A stretch of DNA of 64,000 bases from positions 85,139 to 149,138 of the forward strand of contig JBMYYH010000001.1 of NCBI GenBank assembly GCA_049609225.1. Direction: 5' to 3'. Positions 44,073 to 52,705 of the stretch are shown piece by piece (positions within the stretch are counted from its first letter, which is position 1; each line of letters starts with the position of its first letter). Below the pieces are notes generated by a model that saw only the letters and a list, made by a program, of their open reading frames with translations, searched no databases and was not told the DNA's origin. The position numbers and the translations under genes were made by a program. This stretch comes from GCA-2746235 sp049609225 (GTDB lineage Bacteria; Planctomycetota; UBA1135).

Positions 44073-44393
44073 TTAGATAGAAACTGCCGCGACCACGGCA
44101 GCGCACAGCCCTGAGAGGAGGAAATAGCCTCCCGAAACCATCATCATTCCCTTGGCCATCTGTTCCTTCTTGAAAATGAGTAGGATGATCGAGGTCACCA
44201 TAAGGAAAGGGAACTGGACAAAGCCCATGAGGTAGAAGAGGGCATTAACCACCAGATGGTCATCGACGCCGCCGCCCTCTAGGGTAAGGAAGGTAAAGAA
44301 CAAGACGATGACCATAAAAACGGCAAGCCCAGCACCCTGGCTGAAACCGTCCAGTTTGTTTGCTCTGTCCTTGTCGTTCGGTGGTCGATCCAT
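44073..44393 (-). CDS. Small membrane protein, paralog C of a tandem trio
   Basis: A 106-residue protein with three hydrophobic segments. The shared core of the trio is visible as LMGFVQFPFLMVTSI, then KEQMAKG, then GYFLLSGLCAA. No family is recognised. It is the last gene of the Lgt-like/radical SAM operon, separated by 14 bp from paralog B. ATG 44393 was chosen because upstream codons overlap paralog B in another frame. Confidence 0.65.
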   Translation of the reverse strand: MDRPPNDKDRANKLDGFSQGAGLAVFMVIVLFFTFLTLEGGGVDDHLVVNALFYLMGFVQFPFLMVTSIILLIFKKEQMAKGMMMVSGGYFLLSGLCAAVVAAVSI

Positions 44394-44407
44394 ACGGCAG
44401 TCCCGGG

Positions 44408-44746
44408 TTACATGCTGCTTGCGCAGAGACTGGTACCTATCAAGGCTAACAAAAGCAGGAAGGTGGCACCTTTCGCCTGTTCGCGGTTTCCAATACGTAG
44501 GCAGCGCCAAATGAAGAGTGGCATATAGAGGAGCTGGGTCCATCCAACAGCCAGAGCCAGGACCATTCCCATGAAGAAGGTATCCGGCTCCTGCAGGAAT
44601 AGCATCGAACCTGCCAAGAGAAACAGGCCACCCTGCACCGCAATCATGAGGAACATGGCGCCTAGGAACCCACTCAAGAAGTTATCGAGATCCTGCTTCG
44701 GAGGTTCACCATCCTCTGAAAACTCATCCAATGGCAGCGCCCGCAT
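44408..44746 (-). CDS. Small membrane protein, paralog B of a tandem trio
   Basis: A 112-residue protein with three hydrophobic segments. The shared core reads AVGWTQLLYMPLFIWR, then REQAKG, then LIGTSLCA. Its start overlaps the end of paralog A by 23 bases. Function unknown. Confidence 0.65.
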   Translation of the reverse strand: MRALPLDEFSEDGEPPKQDLDNFLSGFLGAMFLMIAVQGGLFLLAGSMLFLQEPDTFFMGMVLALAVGWTQLLYMPLFIWRCLRIGNREQAKGATFLLLLALIGTSLCASSM

Positions 44747-45071
44747 TGCATAAGCTCGTGAACAGGAAAAGCACGCCTGAGACCCAAAGAACTCCCTTTG
44801 CGGCTAATGGCTCCCCCCTTCGGTTTAGGCGCCAAGCCAATGGGAATAGGTAGAGCAACTGCAGCCATCCGATTTGGAAAAAAAGGACCACGACGAGGAT
44901 TTCTTCCAGGTTACTGAAATGGAATACGTAGAAGTCTAGGGTGAAGAATAGAATCGCCAGGACCGGGTGCAGAGTCAGGGCCCAAAATATGGCCTTCTTC
45001 ACACCGGCGGCAACTGTGCTGGAGTCCATTGGCTCCGGCTCCATGACACTCTCTCCCCGCTCCTCATTCAT
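44724..45071 (-). CDS. Small membrane protein, paralog A of a tandem trio
   Basis: A 115-residue protein with three hydrophobic segments. The shared core reads QIGWLQLLYLFPLAWR, then PLAAKG, then LFLFTSLCNAG. It overlaps the radical SAM gene by four bases, so it is translationally coupled to it. The trio may form a membrane complex with the upstream enzymes; this is inferred from position only. Confidence 0.68.
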   Translation of the reverse strand: MNEERGESVMEPEPMDSSTVAAGVKKAIFWALTLHPVLAILFFTLDFYVFHFSNLEEILVVVLFFQIGWLQLLYLFPLAWRLNRRGEPLAAKGVLWVSGVLFLFTSLCNAGAAIG

Positions 45072-46507
45072 ACTTCCTCCACCTCCCTCAAGCCGCGCAG
45101 TTTCGCCAGGACTGTCCTCTCAAGCTCACCGCGATAGAACAGGTTGTAGGTTTCCAAGGGAATGAGGCGGCCATCTTCCGGGTGGACCACATGCACACAA
45201 CTCTTCTTGATGGAGCGCACATCAAAATCATGTGCATCGAGGAAACGCATGATCACCACTCGGAAAACACGGTCGTAGCCGAGGTCATCGGGCACTTCGA
45301 ACTGCGGCAGGCAACAAAGCAGGTCAGCCAGGCTATTCGCACTGGAATCGGGGCTGTGTGCCGTCGACAACATGTCGAACAGCTTTTGCTGTAGTCGCGG
45401 ATCACCCTCGAAGGTGATGGTATTGCGGGAATGATCCATCAGCATCTGCGGATCGAAGAGGCCGGTGAGGGGAACCGGGCCCTGTTCCGTCTTCAAGGCA
45501 TAGGCCATCGCGATGCAATCGGGATGACATGGGACCGGCATAATGTCGTCGGGGGTGAAGACATCGGTCTGCGCAAGGATGTTGTTACGCACTTCGGTGA
45601 GGATCAGGCGATCGGGGCTTGCCTCATGCAGTGGAGCCCCATGGCTGAGATCCACACGTCCGGCGTCCTGCATCGGCTGGAAGGTCACGCCGCGGACGGC
45701 CGGTTGCTGCATCGCGTAGTCGATGATGCGCCCGCATTCCTGATCATTCAGCCCCTTCACCAAGGTCACCACCAAGGTCGTGGATAAACCTAGTGCATTG
45801 AGACGTTCCAAGGCCTTGGCCCGGACGTCGCGAAGATCTCCCCCACGCAACTGTCGCAGCGGCTCCTCTTCAAGCGAGTCGAACTGCAGATAGATCTCCA
45901 GGCCCGGCATGTATTCCGCCAAACGTTCGGCGAACCCAGGCTCCTGCGCAATCCGCAAGCCGTTGGTGTTGATCATCAAATGCCGGATCGGTCGCTCCCG
46001 TGCCGCATCCATGATGCGAAAGAACTCCGGATGCAACGTGGGCTCCCCACCGGATAGTTGCACCACATCCGGTTCACCTTCACTCGCCACGACGGCATCA
46101 AGCATCCGCACGATCTTGTCGTAGTCATGAAATCCACCTGTATGCGGACCGCTCTCGGCATAGCAGACCGGGCAACTCAAGTTGCATCGCTCCCCCAGCT
46201 CGATCAAGGTCACGCAGGAATGCTGTTCATGATCCGGGCACAAGCCGCAGTCATAAGGGCATCCATATTTCACCGGCGTCTGGAAGCTATTCGGCATCTC
46301 CGACGGCTTCAGGAAACGCTCTCGCGCCTGCCTGTAATACGCGACGTCGTCCGCGATGAGGACACGCTCCTTTCCATGCTGCAGGCAATGCTTCTGCATC
46401 CATACCTTGTCATCCTGAAACAGGATCTTGGCATCGACGCGCTGCAAGCAGGTCGAGCAGATGGATAAGGTGAAGTCGTAGTACTGGTAATCGCGGACGC
46501 GGGTCAT
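45068..46507 (-). CDS. Radical SAM protein of the tetraether/membrane-spanning lipid synthase (Tes/Mss-like) type
   Basis: A 479-residue radical SAM enzyme. The SAM cluster motif is CNLSCPVC (Cys108, 112, 115). Before it lie a zinc-ribbon-like N-terminus (Cys17, Cys20, Cys41 and His44, with KHCLQHG) and an auxiliary cysteine set, YGCPYDCGLCPDHEQHSC (83-98). This ordered set of motifs is the pattern of archaeal tetraether synthase (MJ0619 type) and its bacterial homologs linked to membrane-spanning lipids, which couple sp3 carbons of fatty chains. QLSGGEPTLHPE is the SAM-binding GGE motif. It overlaps the Lgt-like gene and paralog A. Lipid chemistry is inferred; other substrates remain possible in this family. 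Confidence 0.8.
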   Translation of the reverse strand: MTRVRDYQYYDFTLSICSTCLQRVDAKILFQDDKVWMQKHCLQHGKERVLIADDVAYYRQARERFLKPSEMPNSFQTPVKYGCPYDCGLCPDHEQHSCVTLIELGERCNLSCPVCYAESGPHTGGFHDYDKIVRMLDAVVASEGEPDVVQLSGGEPTLHPEFFRIMDAARERPIRHLMINTNGLRIAQEPGFAERLAEYMPGLEIYLQFDSLEEEPLRQLRGGDLRDVRAKALERLNALGLSTTLVVTLVKGLNDQECGRIIDYAMQQPAVRGVTFQPMQDAGRVDLSHGAPLHEASPDRLILTEVRNNILAQTDVFTPDDIMPVPCHPDCIAMAYALKTEQGPVPLTGLFDPQMLMDHSRNTITFEGDPRLQQKLFDMLSTAHSPDSSANSLADLLCCLPQFEVPDDLGYDRVFRVVIMRFLDAHDFDVRSIKKSCVHVVHPEDGRLIPLETYNLFYRGELERTVLAKLRGLREVEEV

Positions 46508-47244
46508 ACCGTTGCCTTGGAAACGCGGATGAGATCACGCAGAAGAATCACTGCACCGATCAGACACGCCATCTGAATGATACGTAGACCACCGTACACC
46601 TCATAGGGTTTCAGGAAGTCGACGAGGAAACGGGAAACGAGATATCCGAACAGGAAGAGACGAAAACTGTCACCCTCGCGCTGAAAACGACGTGTGGGGT
46701 TCTGCAAGTAAGCCTTTAGGGCGAAACCGAAGGCCACGAGGAACAAGATTTCATAAAGCGGTGCAGGGTGACGTGGAATGCCGTCGCCAAAATCGATGCC
46801 GAAGATGGAATCCGTTGGGACACCAAGCGTGTCATCGTTCAAACCGGCGGCCAGGCAGCCGATGCGCCCGATAGCCATGCCGATGAGCAGCGGGAAAGTG
46901 AACAGGTCACCCGTGCGGGACTGGATGTTGTAGATCCTTTTGACGGCCTCCACCACGAACCATCCGCCGAGCAGTGCCCCCACGATGGTTTTCCCCCCAG
47001 CCAAGTAAAGCACTCGCTCCAATGGACTGTGGCCTTCCCAAAAGGCCAGGAACTCCGAAGGCGATGCCAAATGATGCAACAGCTTCGACCCGATGGCCGC
47101 ACCCAAAACCGCCGCAACCAGGACCGTCGTTCGTGTGTTGTTCGGGACGGGATCCCCGAGCGTCTTCCGTTGACTGCGATAGACCCTCCACGCCACGAAG
47201 TAAGCGAGTCCCTCGAACAGGAGGTGGGTCGCAGGATGCATCAT
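46504..47244 (-). CDS. Prolipoprotein diacylglyceryl transferase-like (Lgt-family) membrane protein
   Basis: A 246-residue protein with about seven membrane segments. Lgt features include GGKTIVGALLGGW, GRIGCLAAGLNDDTLG and RHPAPLYE. The N-terminus is atypical, lacking the usual substrate-binding start of canonical Lgt. Being fused by overlap to the radical SAM lipid-type gene, it is more likely a paralog that handles a phosphatidylglycerol-like lipid than the housekeeping Lgt; this is inference. Confidence 0.78.
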   Translation of the reverse strand: MMHPATHLLFEGLAYFVAWRVYRSQRKTLGDPVPNNTRTTVLVAAVLGAAIGSKLLHHLASPSEFLAFWEGHSPLERVLYLAGGKTIVGALLGGWFVVEAVKRIYNIQSRTGDLFTFPLLIGMAIGRIGCLAAGLNDDTLGVPTDSIFGIDFGDGIPRHPAPLYEILFLVAFGFALKAYLQNPTRRFQREGDSFRLFLFGYLVSRFLVDFLKPYEVYGGLRIIQMACLIGAVILLRDLIRVSKATV

Positions 47245-47271
47245 CCAGCCTAGAGTTTCAGAAGCACGGTC

Positions 47272-48372
47272 TTAGAAATCCATGTCGTCTTCGGCCTCGG
47301 CACTATCGACCAGGCCCTGCAGTTCGGACAGGAACATATGGACGAAAGGCGTAGCATCCATGAAACCCTCCGCTTCAGGCTGCGGATGGAAATGGACGAG
47401 ATTGGGGTCTTTCGGCGTTTGCAGGGTTGCGCGGTAGTTGGCTCGAAGCTGAAAATCGTAGTCCTCCTCAAGACCGTACTCCCTGCCGCGGAAGCTCCAA
47501 TCGAAATCGACCGCCAGTGGAATGCCGGAATGCGCATCAAAGCTCATGGAAACGGGATTCCTTTCGATGAAGGAATGGACCATCTCCATGATGGCATCGA
47601 CTTCTTCTTCGGCCTGCTCGCCCCCCATTTCCTCCGCGATGAACATTTGGACCATTGCCAGCAGGACGGAATCCTCGCCGGTATCCAAGGTGAACACGGC
47701 CTCGACGAGGTCATCCTTCTTGTGGAAGCTGCGGCAGATGAGATACGGGTTGGAAGTGTTCCAGTAGATCGTTGGGTGGAAGAACGAAACGAAATCGGGT
47801 GCGAAGTACCCGTCAGCTGCATCGAAGATCAACCTGGTGGACTCGGCTTCCGCATCTCCTTCCTCTGCCAAAGCAGAGAGGAAATCTGAACCTAAGTCGA
47901 GGTAGGTCTGATAGACCGTTTCGAGTACGTCTTGCTCCACCTCAACGCGATATCCGTTCTCCACCATCGGAAGAAAGTCTGATTGGACATAGACGGACAT
48001 CTTTTTGCCATCCATAAGCAGATCGAGATCGAATGCACCTGAACCTTCTTCTCTTGCATCCATCTTGATCCATACGGAATGCTGAAGTTCCTCGCCAGAG
48101 CGGAATCCGAGATTGCCCTCTGCGGTGAGGTCACCCTCGACGCCGAAAATATCATCGGGGCCCTCACTCATACTGATGTAAGCCGCAACCTCATAAGTGA
48201 GGTAAAAGGGGATCACCTTACGTTCGACTGCGGCGGCACACCACTCGGTGTAGGCAGCGTGGCTCTCCGCGACTTCCTTGGAGTCGACGGCTGGAAGAGA
48301 AGGCGGGGCTTCCGACTCTTGGGCCGGTGCCATGGGCATGGCGGTGAGGAGGAGCAGGGATATGGCGAACAT
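47272..48372 (-). CDS. Secreted protein of unknown function
   Basis: A 366-residue protein with a signal peptide (FAISLLLLTAMPMAPAQE). The sequence is acidic and shows an alternating strand pattern. A C-terminal segment, SFDAHSGIPLAVDFDWSFRGRE, resembles the end of lipoprotein-carrier-like beta barrels but is not conclusive. No family recognised. It is 27 bp upstream of the Lgt-like gene in the same direction and may be part of that operon. Confidence 0.7.
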   Translation of the reverse strand: MFAISLLLLTAMPMAPAQESEAPPSLPAVDSKEVAESHAAYTEWCAAAVERKVIPFYLTYEVAAYISMSEGPDDIFGVEGDLTAEGNLGFRSGEELQHSVWIKMDAREEGSGAFDLDLLMDGKKMSVYVQSDFLPMVENGYRVEVEQDVLETVYQTYLDLGSDFLSALAEEGDAEAESTRLIFDAADGYFAPDFVSFFHPTIYWNTSNPYLICRSFHKKDDLVEAVFTLDTGEDSVLLAMVQMFIAEEMGGEQAEEEVDAIMEMVHSFIERNPVSMSFDAHSGIPLAVDFDWSFRGREYGLEEDYDFQLRANYRATLQTPKDPNLVHFHPQPEAEGFMDATPFVHMFLSELQGLVDSAEAEDDMDF

Positions 48373-48520
48373 GATGAGATTCTAGAAGTCGAGGCTTTCT
48401 TGGCTACCTTATTCATCGAGGGTGTCTTCGAATATCCTGCGGAGCAGGCGAAAACTGTTGATGAGGGCTATGGGCAGGGGTTTGGGCATGCATCACACGC
48501 CCGCTATTCTGCATCAAGGC

Positions 48521-48856
48521 ATGGCCGCTCCCCCAACACCTCCTGAACCTCGCAAGCATTCGCTCGACCGTCCTCCCGCTGGCGGCCTTACTCCAGAGAA
48601 GCGTGCGGAGTATTGGCGACGCAACCTCAGACTCGTCTTGGGGCTTTTGCTGATTTGGGCTGCGGTTTCCTTTGGCTGTGGCATTCTGCTGCACCCTTGG
48701 CTGGATCAATGGATGTTGCCGGGCAGCGGATTCCCAATCGGTTTCTGGTTCGCCCAGCAGGGATCGATCTTGGTGTTCATCGTCATCGTGTTCTTCTATG
48801 CACATCGCATGAACAAGCTCGATCGCGAGTTCGGTGCCGAGGAGGATGAAGGATGA
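48521..48856 (+). CDS. DUF4212 small subunit of a sodium/solute symporter
   Basis: A 111-residue protein with two membrane helices and the DUF4212 pattern (EYWRRNLRLVLGLLLIWAAVSFG, IGFWFAQQGSILVFIVIVFFYAHRMNKLDREF). This family pairs with SSS symporters of the VC_2705 type, and the SSS gene overlaps here by four bases. The start at ATG 48521 leaves a Pro-rich N-terminus. Confidence 0.88.
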   Translation: MAAPPTPPEPRKHSLDRPPAGGLTPEKRAEYWRRNLRLVLGLLLIWAAVSFGCGILLHPWLDQWMLPGSGFPIGFWFAQQGSILVFIVIVFFYAHRMNKLDREFGAEEDEG

Positions 48857-50553
48857 CGGTCGAGTCCTGGACCTTCGTTCTCATCGGACTATCGTTCGCG
48901 CTCTACATCGGCATCGCCATCTGGAGTCGGGCGGGTAATACGAAAGAGTTCTATGTCGCTGGCGGTGGTGTTTCGCCGATGGCGAACGGATTGGCAACGG
49001 CTGCCGACTGGATGAGCGCTGCATCCTTCATTTCGATGGCCGGTGCGATCTCGTTCCTGGGCTACGATGGCTCGGTTTACCTCATGGGTTGGACTGGCGG
49101 CTATGTGCTCCTGGCGCTGCTGCTGGCCCCCTACCTGCGCAAGTTCGGCAAATTCACCATCCCGGATTTCGTCGGTGATCGTTACGAATCCTCCACCGCA
49201 CGACTGGTCGCGGTGATTTGCGCGATCTTCGTTTCGTTCACGTATGTGAGCGGGCAGATGCAGGGCGTCGGCATCGTGTTATCGCGTTTCCTTGAAGTCG
49301 GCACAACTACCGGAGTGCTTATCGGCATGGGCATCGTGTTCTTCTACGCGGTACTCGGCGGCATGAAGGGCATCACCTATACGCAGGTGGCGCAGTACTG
49401 CGTCTTGATCTTCGCCTACATGGTGCCGGCGATCTTCCTATCCATTCAGTTGGTCGGCACGCCCATTCCACAACTCGGTCTAGGCAGCGCCCTCGCCGAC
49501 GGCACTCCACTACTCGAGAAACTCAACGGACTGCACGCCGATCTTGGGTTCGCTTCCTACACCCACGGCTCCCGCGCCATGGTGGATGTGCTGTTCATCA
49601 CGGCTGCCTTGATGGTGGGCACTGCAGGATTGCCGCATGTGATCGTGCGCTTCTACACGGTCCCCAAAGTGCGCGATGCCCGAAAGAGTGTGGGCTGGGC
49701 CTTGGTCTTCATCGCACTGCTCTACACCACGGCTCCGGCACTTGCTGCCTTCGCACGCACGAACCTGCTGCAGACGGTGAGTGATCAGCCTTATGCAGAG
49801 ATGCCCGAGTGGTTCAGCAAGTGGGAAGCGACCGGGCTGGTCGGCTTTGAGGATCACAATGGGGATGGGCTGATTCAATACGTCGGCCCCGATGCGACGA
49901 TGGCGAATGAGCTGACGGTGCACAAGGACATCATGGTCTTGGCCAATCCCGAGATTGCTGGCTTGCCGGATTGGGTCGTGGGCTTGGTTGCTGCAGGTGG
50001 ATTGGCTGCGGCCTTGTCGACGGCGGCAGGATTGTTGCTCGTGGTCTCGACGGCAGTCAGCCATGATCTGTTGAAGCGCACCTTCAAGCCGAACATCTCC
50101 GAGAAGGGTGAATTACGAGCGGCAAGGATCAGCGCGGGCGTTGCGGTCTGCATCGCCGGATATTTCGGCATCAACCCACCGGGCTTTGTAGCAGAGGTGG
50201 TGGCATTCGCATTCGGATTGGCGGCTTCGTCGTTCTTCCCGGTGCTGCTCATGGGCATCTTCTCCAAACGCATGAATCGCGCCGGTGCGATCTCGGGCAT
50301 GGTCTGCGGCATTGGATTCACTGCCGGATACATCCTTTGGTTCAAGTTCCTGCATCCGGAGATGTCGACGCCAGAGAATTGGTGGTTCGGGATTTCACCC
50401 GAGGGCATCGGTTCGCTCGGCATGCTGCTCAACTTCCTGGTGGCGGGAGTGGTGCACAAGTTGGCGCCGCCGCCGTCGCCCGCGATCCAACAGTTGGTCG
50501 AAGACATTCGTGTGCCTAAGGGATCCGGCCCGGCGCACGAAATCGAGGCGTGA
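48853..50553 (+). CDS. Sodium:solute symporter family protein (VC_2705/ActP-like)
   Basis: A 566-residue SSS transporter with about thirteen membrane segments. Typical segments are FYVAGGGVSPMANGLATAADWMSAASFISMAGAISFLGYDG and GTAGLPHVIVRFYTVPKVRDARKSVGWAL. With the DUF4212 partner, such systems take up small carboxylates such as acetate; the substrate cannot be read from the sequence. It is translationally coupled to the DUF4212 gene. Confidence 0.92.
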   Translation: MTVESWTFVLIGLSFALYIGIAIWSRAGNTKEFYVAGGGVSPMANGLATAADWMSAASFISMAGAISFLGYDGSVYLMGWTGGYVLLALLLAPYLRKFGKFTIPDFVGDRYESSTARLVAVICAIFVSFTYVSGQMQGVGIVLSRFLEVGTTTGVLIGMGIVFFYAVLGGMKGITYTQVAQYCVLIFAYMVPAIFLSIQLVGTPIPQLGLGSALADGTPLLEKLNGLHADLGFASYTHGSRAMVDVLFITAALMVGTAGLPHVIVRFYTVPKVRDARKSVGWALVFIALLYTTAPALAAFARTNLLQTVSDQPYAEMPEWFSKWEATGLVGFEDHNGDGLIQYVGPDATMANELTVHKDIMVLANPEIAGLPDWVVGLVAAGGLAAALSTAAGLLLVVSTAVSHDLLKRTFKPNISEKGELRAARISAGVAVCIAGYFGINPPGFVAEVVAFAFGLAASSFFPVLLMGIFSKRMNRAGAISGMVCGIGFTAGYILWFKFLHPEMSTPENWWFGISPEGIGSLGMLLNFLVAGVVHKLAPPPSPAIQQLVEDIRVPKGSGPAHEIEA

Positions 50554-50643
50554 TGCTTTCAGGCGTGCCCAGACAGGGTGCGAAGGTAGATGGAGTAAGT
50601 TGTGTTAGGTTCCAGGACCCTAAGACTCTGACCCGGATACCCC

Positions 50644-51942
50644 ATGTCCCCCCGCATCCTGCTCCCTAGCCTCGCCCTCCTCCTGTTCACCCATGCCGCC
50701 GATGCGCAAGAGCGCAACCGATGCGGCACCCAGGATCGCGCTCCCCTGCAATCCGGTGTGACCGTCGCGCCAAGCGATTGCGGTTACTGGACCAACACGC
50801 CGCAGCCGGAGTACGAGCCGACGTTCTTCTATGACATCCCTGTGGTCTTTCATGTCATCCAGAATTCGTCGGGCACCGGTTATCTGGATGCTGCGACGAT
50901 CCAGGAACAGATCGATGTCTTGAATGAGGATTTCCAGGCGATTCCAGGCTCTCTTGGAGCGCCAGGTAATAACGGCATGATTCGGTTCCACTTGGCGACC
51001 AGTGATCCGTCCGGCGCCCCGACGTCGGGCATTACCTATACGACCAACAACAGTTGGTTCCAGGATTCCGGCAACTACTGGAACACTTTGGCTTGGGATA
51101 CGAACCGTTACCTCAACATCTACACCAATGCCTTGCCATGCTGCTACGGCTATGTCGCGGACTTCCCGCAGACGGGTATCGTCGGCACCACGGAGGACCG
51201 CGTGGTGTTGTGGTACGACGCCGTCGGCCGTGATGGCACGCCTGGATGGCCGGCGAACCGCGGACGTACGGCTTCACACGAGGTGGGACATTACCTCGGG
51301 CTTTATCACACCTTTGATTCAGGCTGCGGTTCTTCCAGCAACTGTTACGGCACCGGCGATCTCATCTGCGACACCAACGGGGAAGCCAACCCCACCAACG
51401 GATGCCCAAGCTCCAAGAGTTCCTGCGGTAGCCCGGATCCGATCCACAACTACATGGATTACTCCAGTGATGATTGCATGTGGGAGTTCACGCCGGAACA
51501 AGTGAATCGCATGCGCTGCATCATGGTGCATTGGCGCCCGAATCTCGGTGCGGCATTCCCGGCATTGGAGACCGTCCGCCTTGGTTCACCGGCGAACCCG
51601 CAAGCCTTGCTGCCTGGGCAGACTGGTCCACCACAAGCTGGTCTATCTTGGGAACCGCGCGTGGATCATGCGACTTTCCTGCCGACGGCGACCACTGATG
51701 TACTCGCGATCTCCTTCAACCAAGTGAATCTCACGGCGGCCGGCGTGCAAGGTATTTTGCTCTGTGCTCGCCCCTTCTACGCGACCTTCTGGAATACGAA
51801 TCCAGGCAGTGCCTTCAGCATCCCGATTCCAGCAAGCTACCCAACCCTTGGCATGCAGTTCAGTGCGCAGGCGGCATCGCTTGATGGCGGTGGCGTGTGG
51901 CACCTGACCAATGCCTTGGATTGCACAGTCGGCAATCAGTAG
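50644..51942 (+). CDS. Secreted M43 (pappalysin-like) zinc metalloprotease
   Basis: A 432-residue secreted protein. After a signal peptide (ending ADAQ) comes an M43 catalytic domain with the extended zinc motif HEVGHYLGLYH at 212-222 and the Met-turn HNYMDYSSDDC (Met271). Paired cysteines around 228-278 match cytophagalysin-like members. The C-terminal 130 residues form a beta-rich domain common in secreted planctomycete proteins. The start is ATG 50644. Confidence 0.88.
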   Translation: MSPRILLPSLALLLFTHAADAQERNRCGTQDRAPLQSGVTVAPSDCGYWTNTPQPEYEPTFFYDIPVVFHVIQNSSGTGYLDAATIQEQIDVLNEDFQAIPGSLGAPGNNGMIRFHLATSDPSGAPTSGITYTTNNSWFQDSGNYWNTLAWDTNRYLNIYTNALPCCYGYVADFPQTGIVGTTEDRVVLWYDAVGRDGTPGWPANRGRTASHEVGHYLGLYHTFDSGCGSSSNCYGTGDLICDTNGEANPTNGCPSSKSSCGSPDPIHNYMDYSSDDCMWEFTPEQVNRMRCIMVHWRPNLGAAFPALETVRLGSPANPQALLPGQTGPPQAGLSWEPRVDHATFLPTATTDVLAISFNQVNLTAAGVQGILLCARPFYATFWNTNPGSAFSIPIPASYPTLGMQFSAQAASLDGGGVWHLTNALDCTVGNQ

Positions 51943-52004
51943 GTCGCCTAATCCCTTGTCCTAAAGGAGGTTGGGGCTTCCGCTAGCTTGCCTGGTAATT
52001 AGGC

Positions 52005-52033
52005 TTGACATTTTTGGTTCGGAGTCCAAACTA
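52005..52033 (+). promoter_or_regulatory. Promoter and overlapping operator of the MarR-protoglobin operon
   Basis: TTGACA (52005-52010) is followed after 17 bases by AAACTA (52028-52033). An inverted repeat TTTGG-N8-CCAAA (52013-52030) fills the spacer. Since the MarR gene starts at 52039, transcription would begin at or next to the ATG, giving a leaderless message. The palindrome is in the right place for MarR autoregulation. Confidence 0.5.
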
Positions 52034-52038
52034 TCCCC

Positions 52039-52701
52039 ATGGCGACGGACTCTTCAGACCCCTCTAGCACTCAGATTGCTGCTGGCCTGTTCAAGCTTGC
52101 ATTGGCCTTACGCCACTTGTCATGGCAAAGTTCGGGAAGTCGCGGCCTCACTCCCACGCAGTCCCAGATCCTCACATTGATGACAACGCTTGGCCCAGGG
52201 ACCTCAGTCTCTAAGGTGGCGCAACACTTGGCGATCACGAAGGGAACAGCAAGCGAATCCATTTCCACGCTGGAGCGAAAGAAACTCCTTTCCAAGGTGC
52301 CCAATCCGGAAGACGGCCGAAAGGTCATGCTCCAGCTCTCCAGGAAAGGCCGCCGAGAAGCCCAACTATCGATGCAATGGCCTGAAGTCATCGTAGGTTC
52401 TGTAGAGGAGTTGCCACAAGAAGAGCAGTCCGGGTTATTGCGCGGACTGATTGGATTGATCATGAACATGCAGGAGAAGGGAGCTATTCCCACATCACGC
52501 ATGTGCACCGAATGTCGCTTCTTTCAACCGAACCGTTATCAAGGCAAGGATCGCCCCCATCACTGCAAATTTCTTGACTCGCCAATCGCGAATGTCGACC
52601 TGCGGATTGATTGCGCAGAAATGGAGCCAGCAGCGGCCGACGCAAGGCCGCACCTTTTGGAGGCATTCCTCACCGGCATGCCCATGAGTCAAGACTCCTA
52701 A
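52039..52701 (+). CDS. MarR-family regulator with C-terminal four-cysteine metal site
   Basis: A 220-residue protein. Residues about 20-140 form a MarR winged helix (SVSKVAQHLAITKGTASESISTLERKKLLSK and the wing PNPEDGRKVMLQLS). Beyond the usual MarR end is a 60-residue tail with Cys156, Cys159 (MCTECRFF), Cys176 (HHCKF) and Cys192 (DCAEME), which could hold an iron-sulfur cluster or zinc and serve as sensor. It heads a three-gene operon and probably represses it from the palindrome in its promoter. Ligand unknown. Confidence 0.85.
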   Translation: MATDSSDPSSTQIAAGLFKLALALRHLSWQSSGSRGLTPTQSQILTLMTTLGPGTSVSKVAQHLAITKGTASESISTLERKKLLSKVPNPEDGRKVMLQLSRKGRREAQLSMQWPEVIVGSVEELPQEEQSGLLRGLIGLIMNMQEKGAIPTSRMCTECRFFQPNRYQGKDRPHHCKFLDSPIANVDLRIDCAEMEPAAADARPHLLEAFLTGMPMSQDS

Positions 52702-52705
52702 AAAA

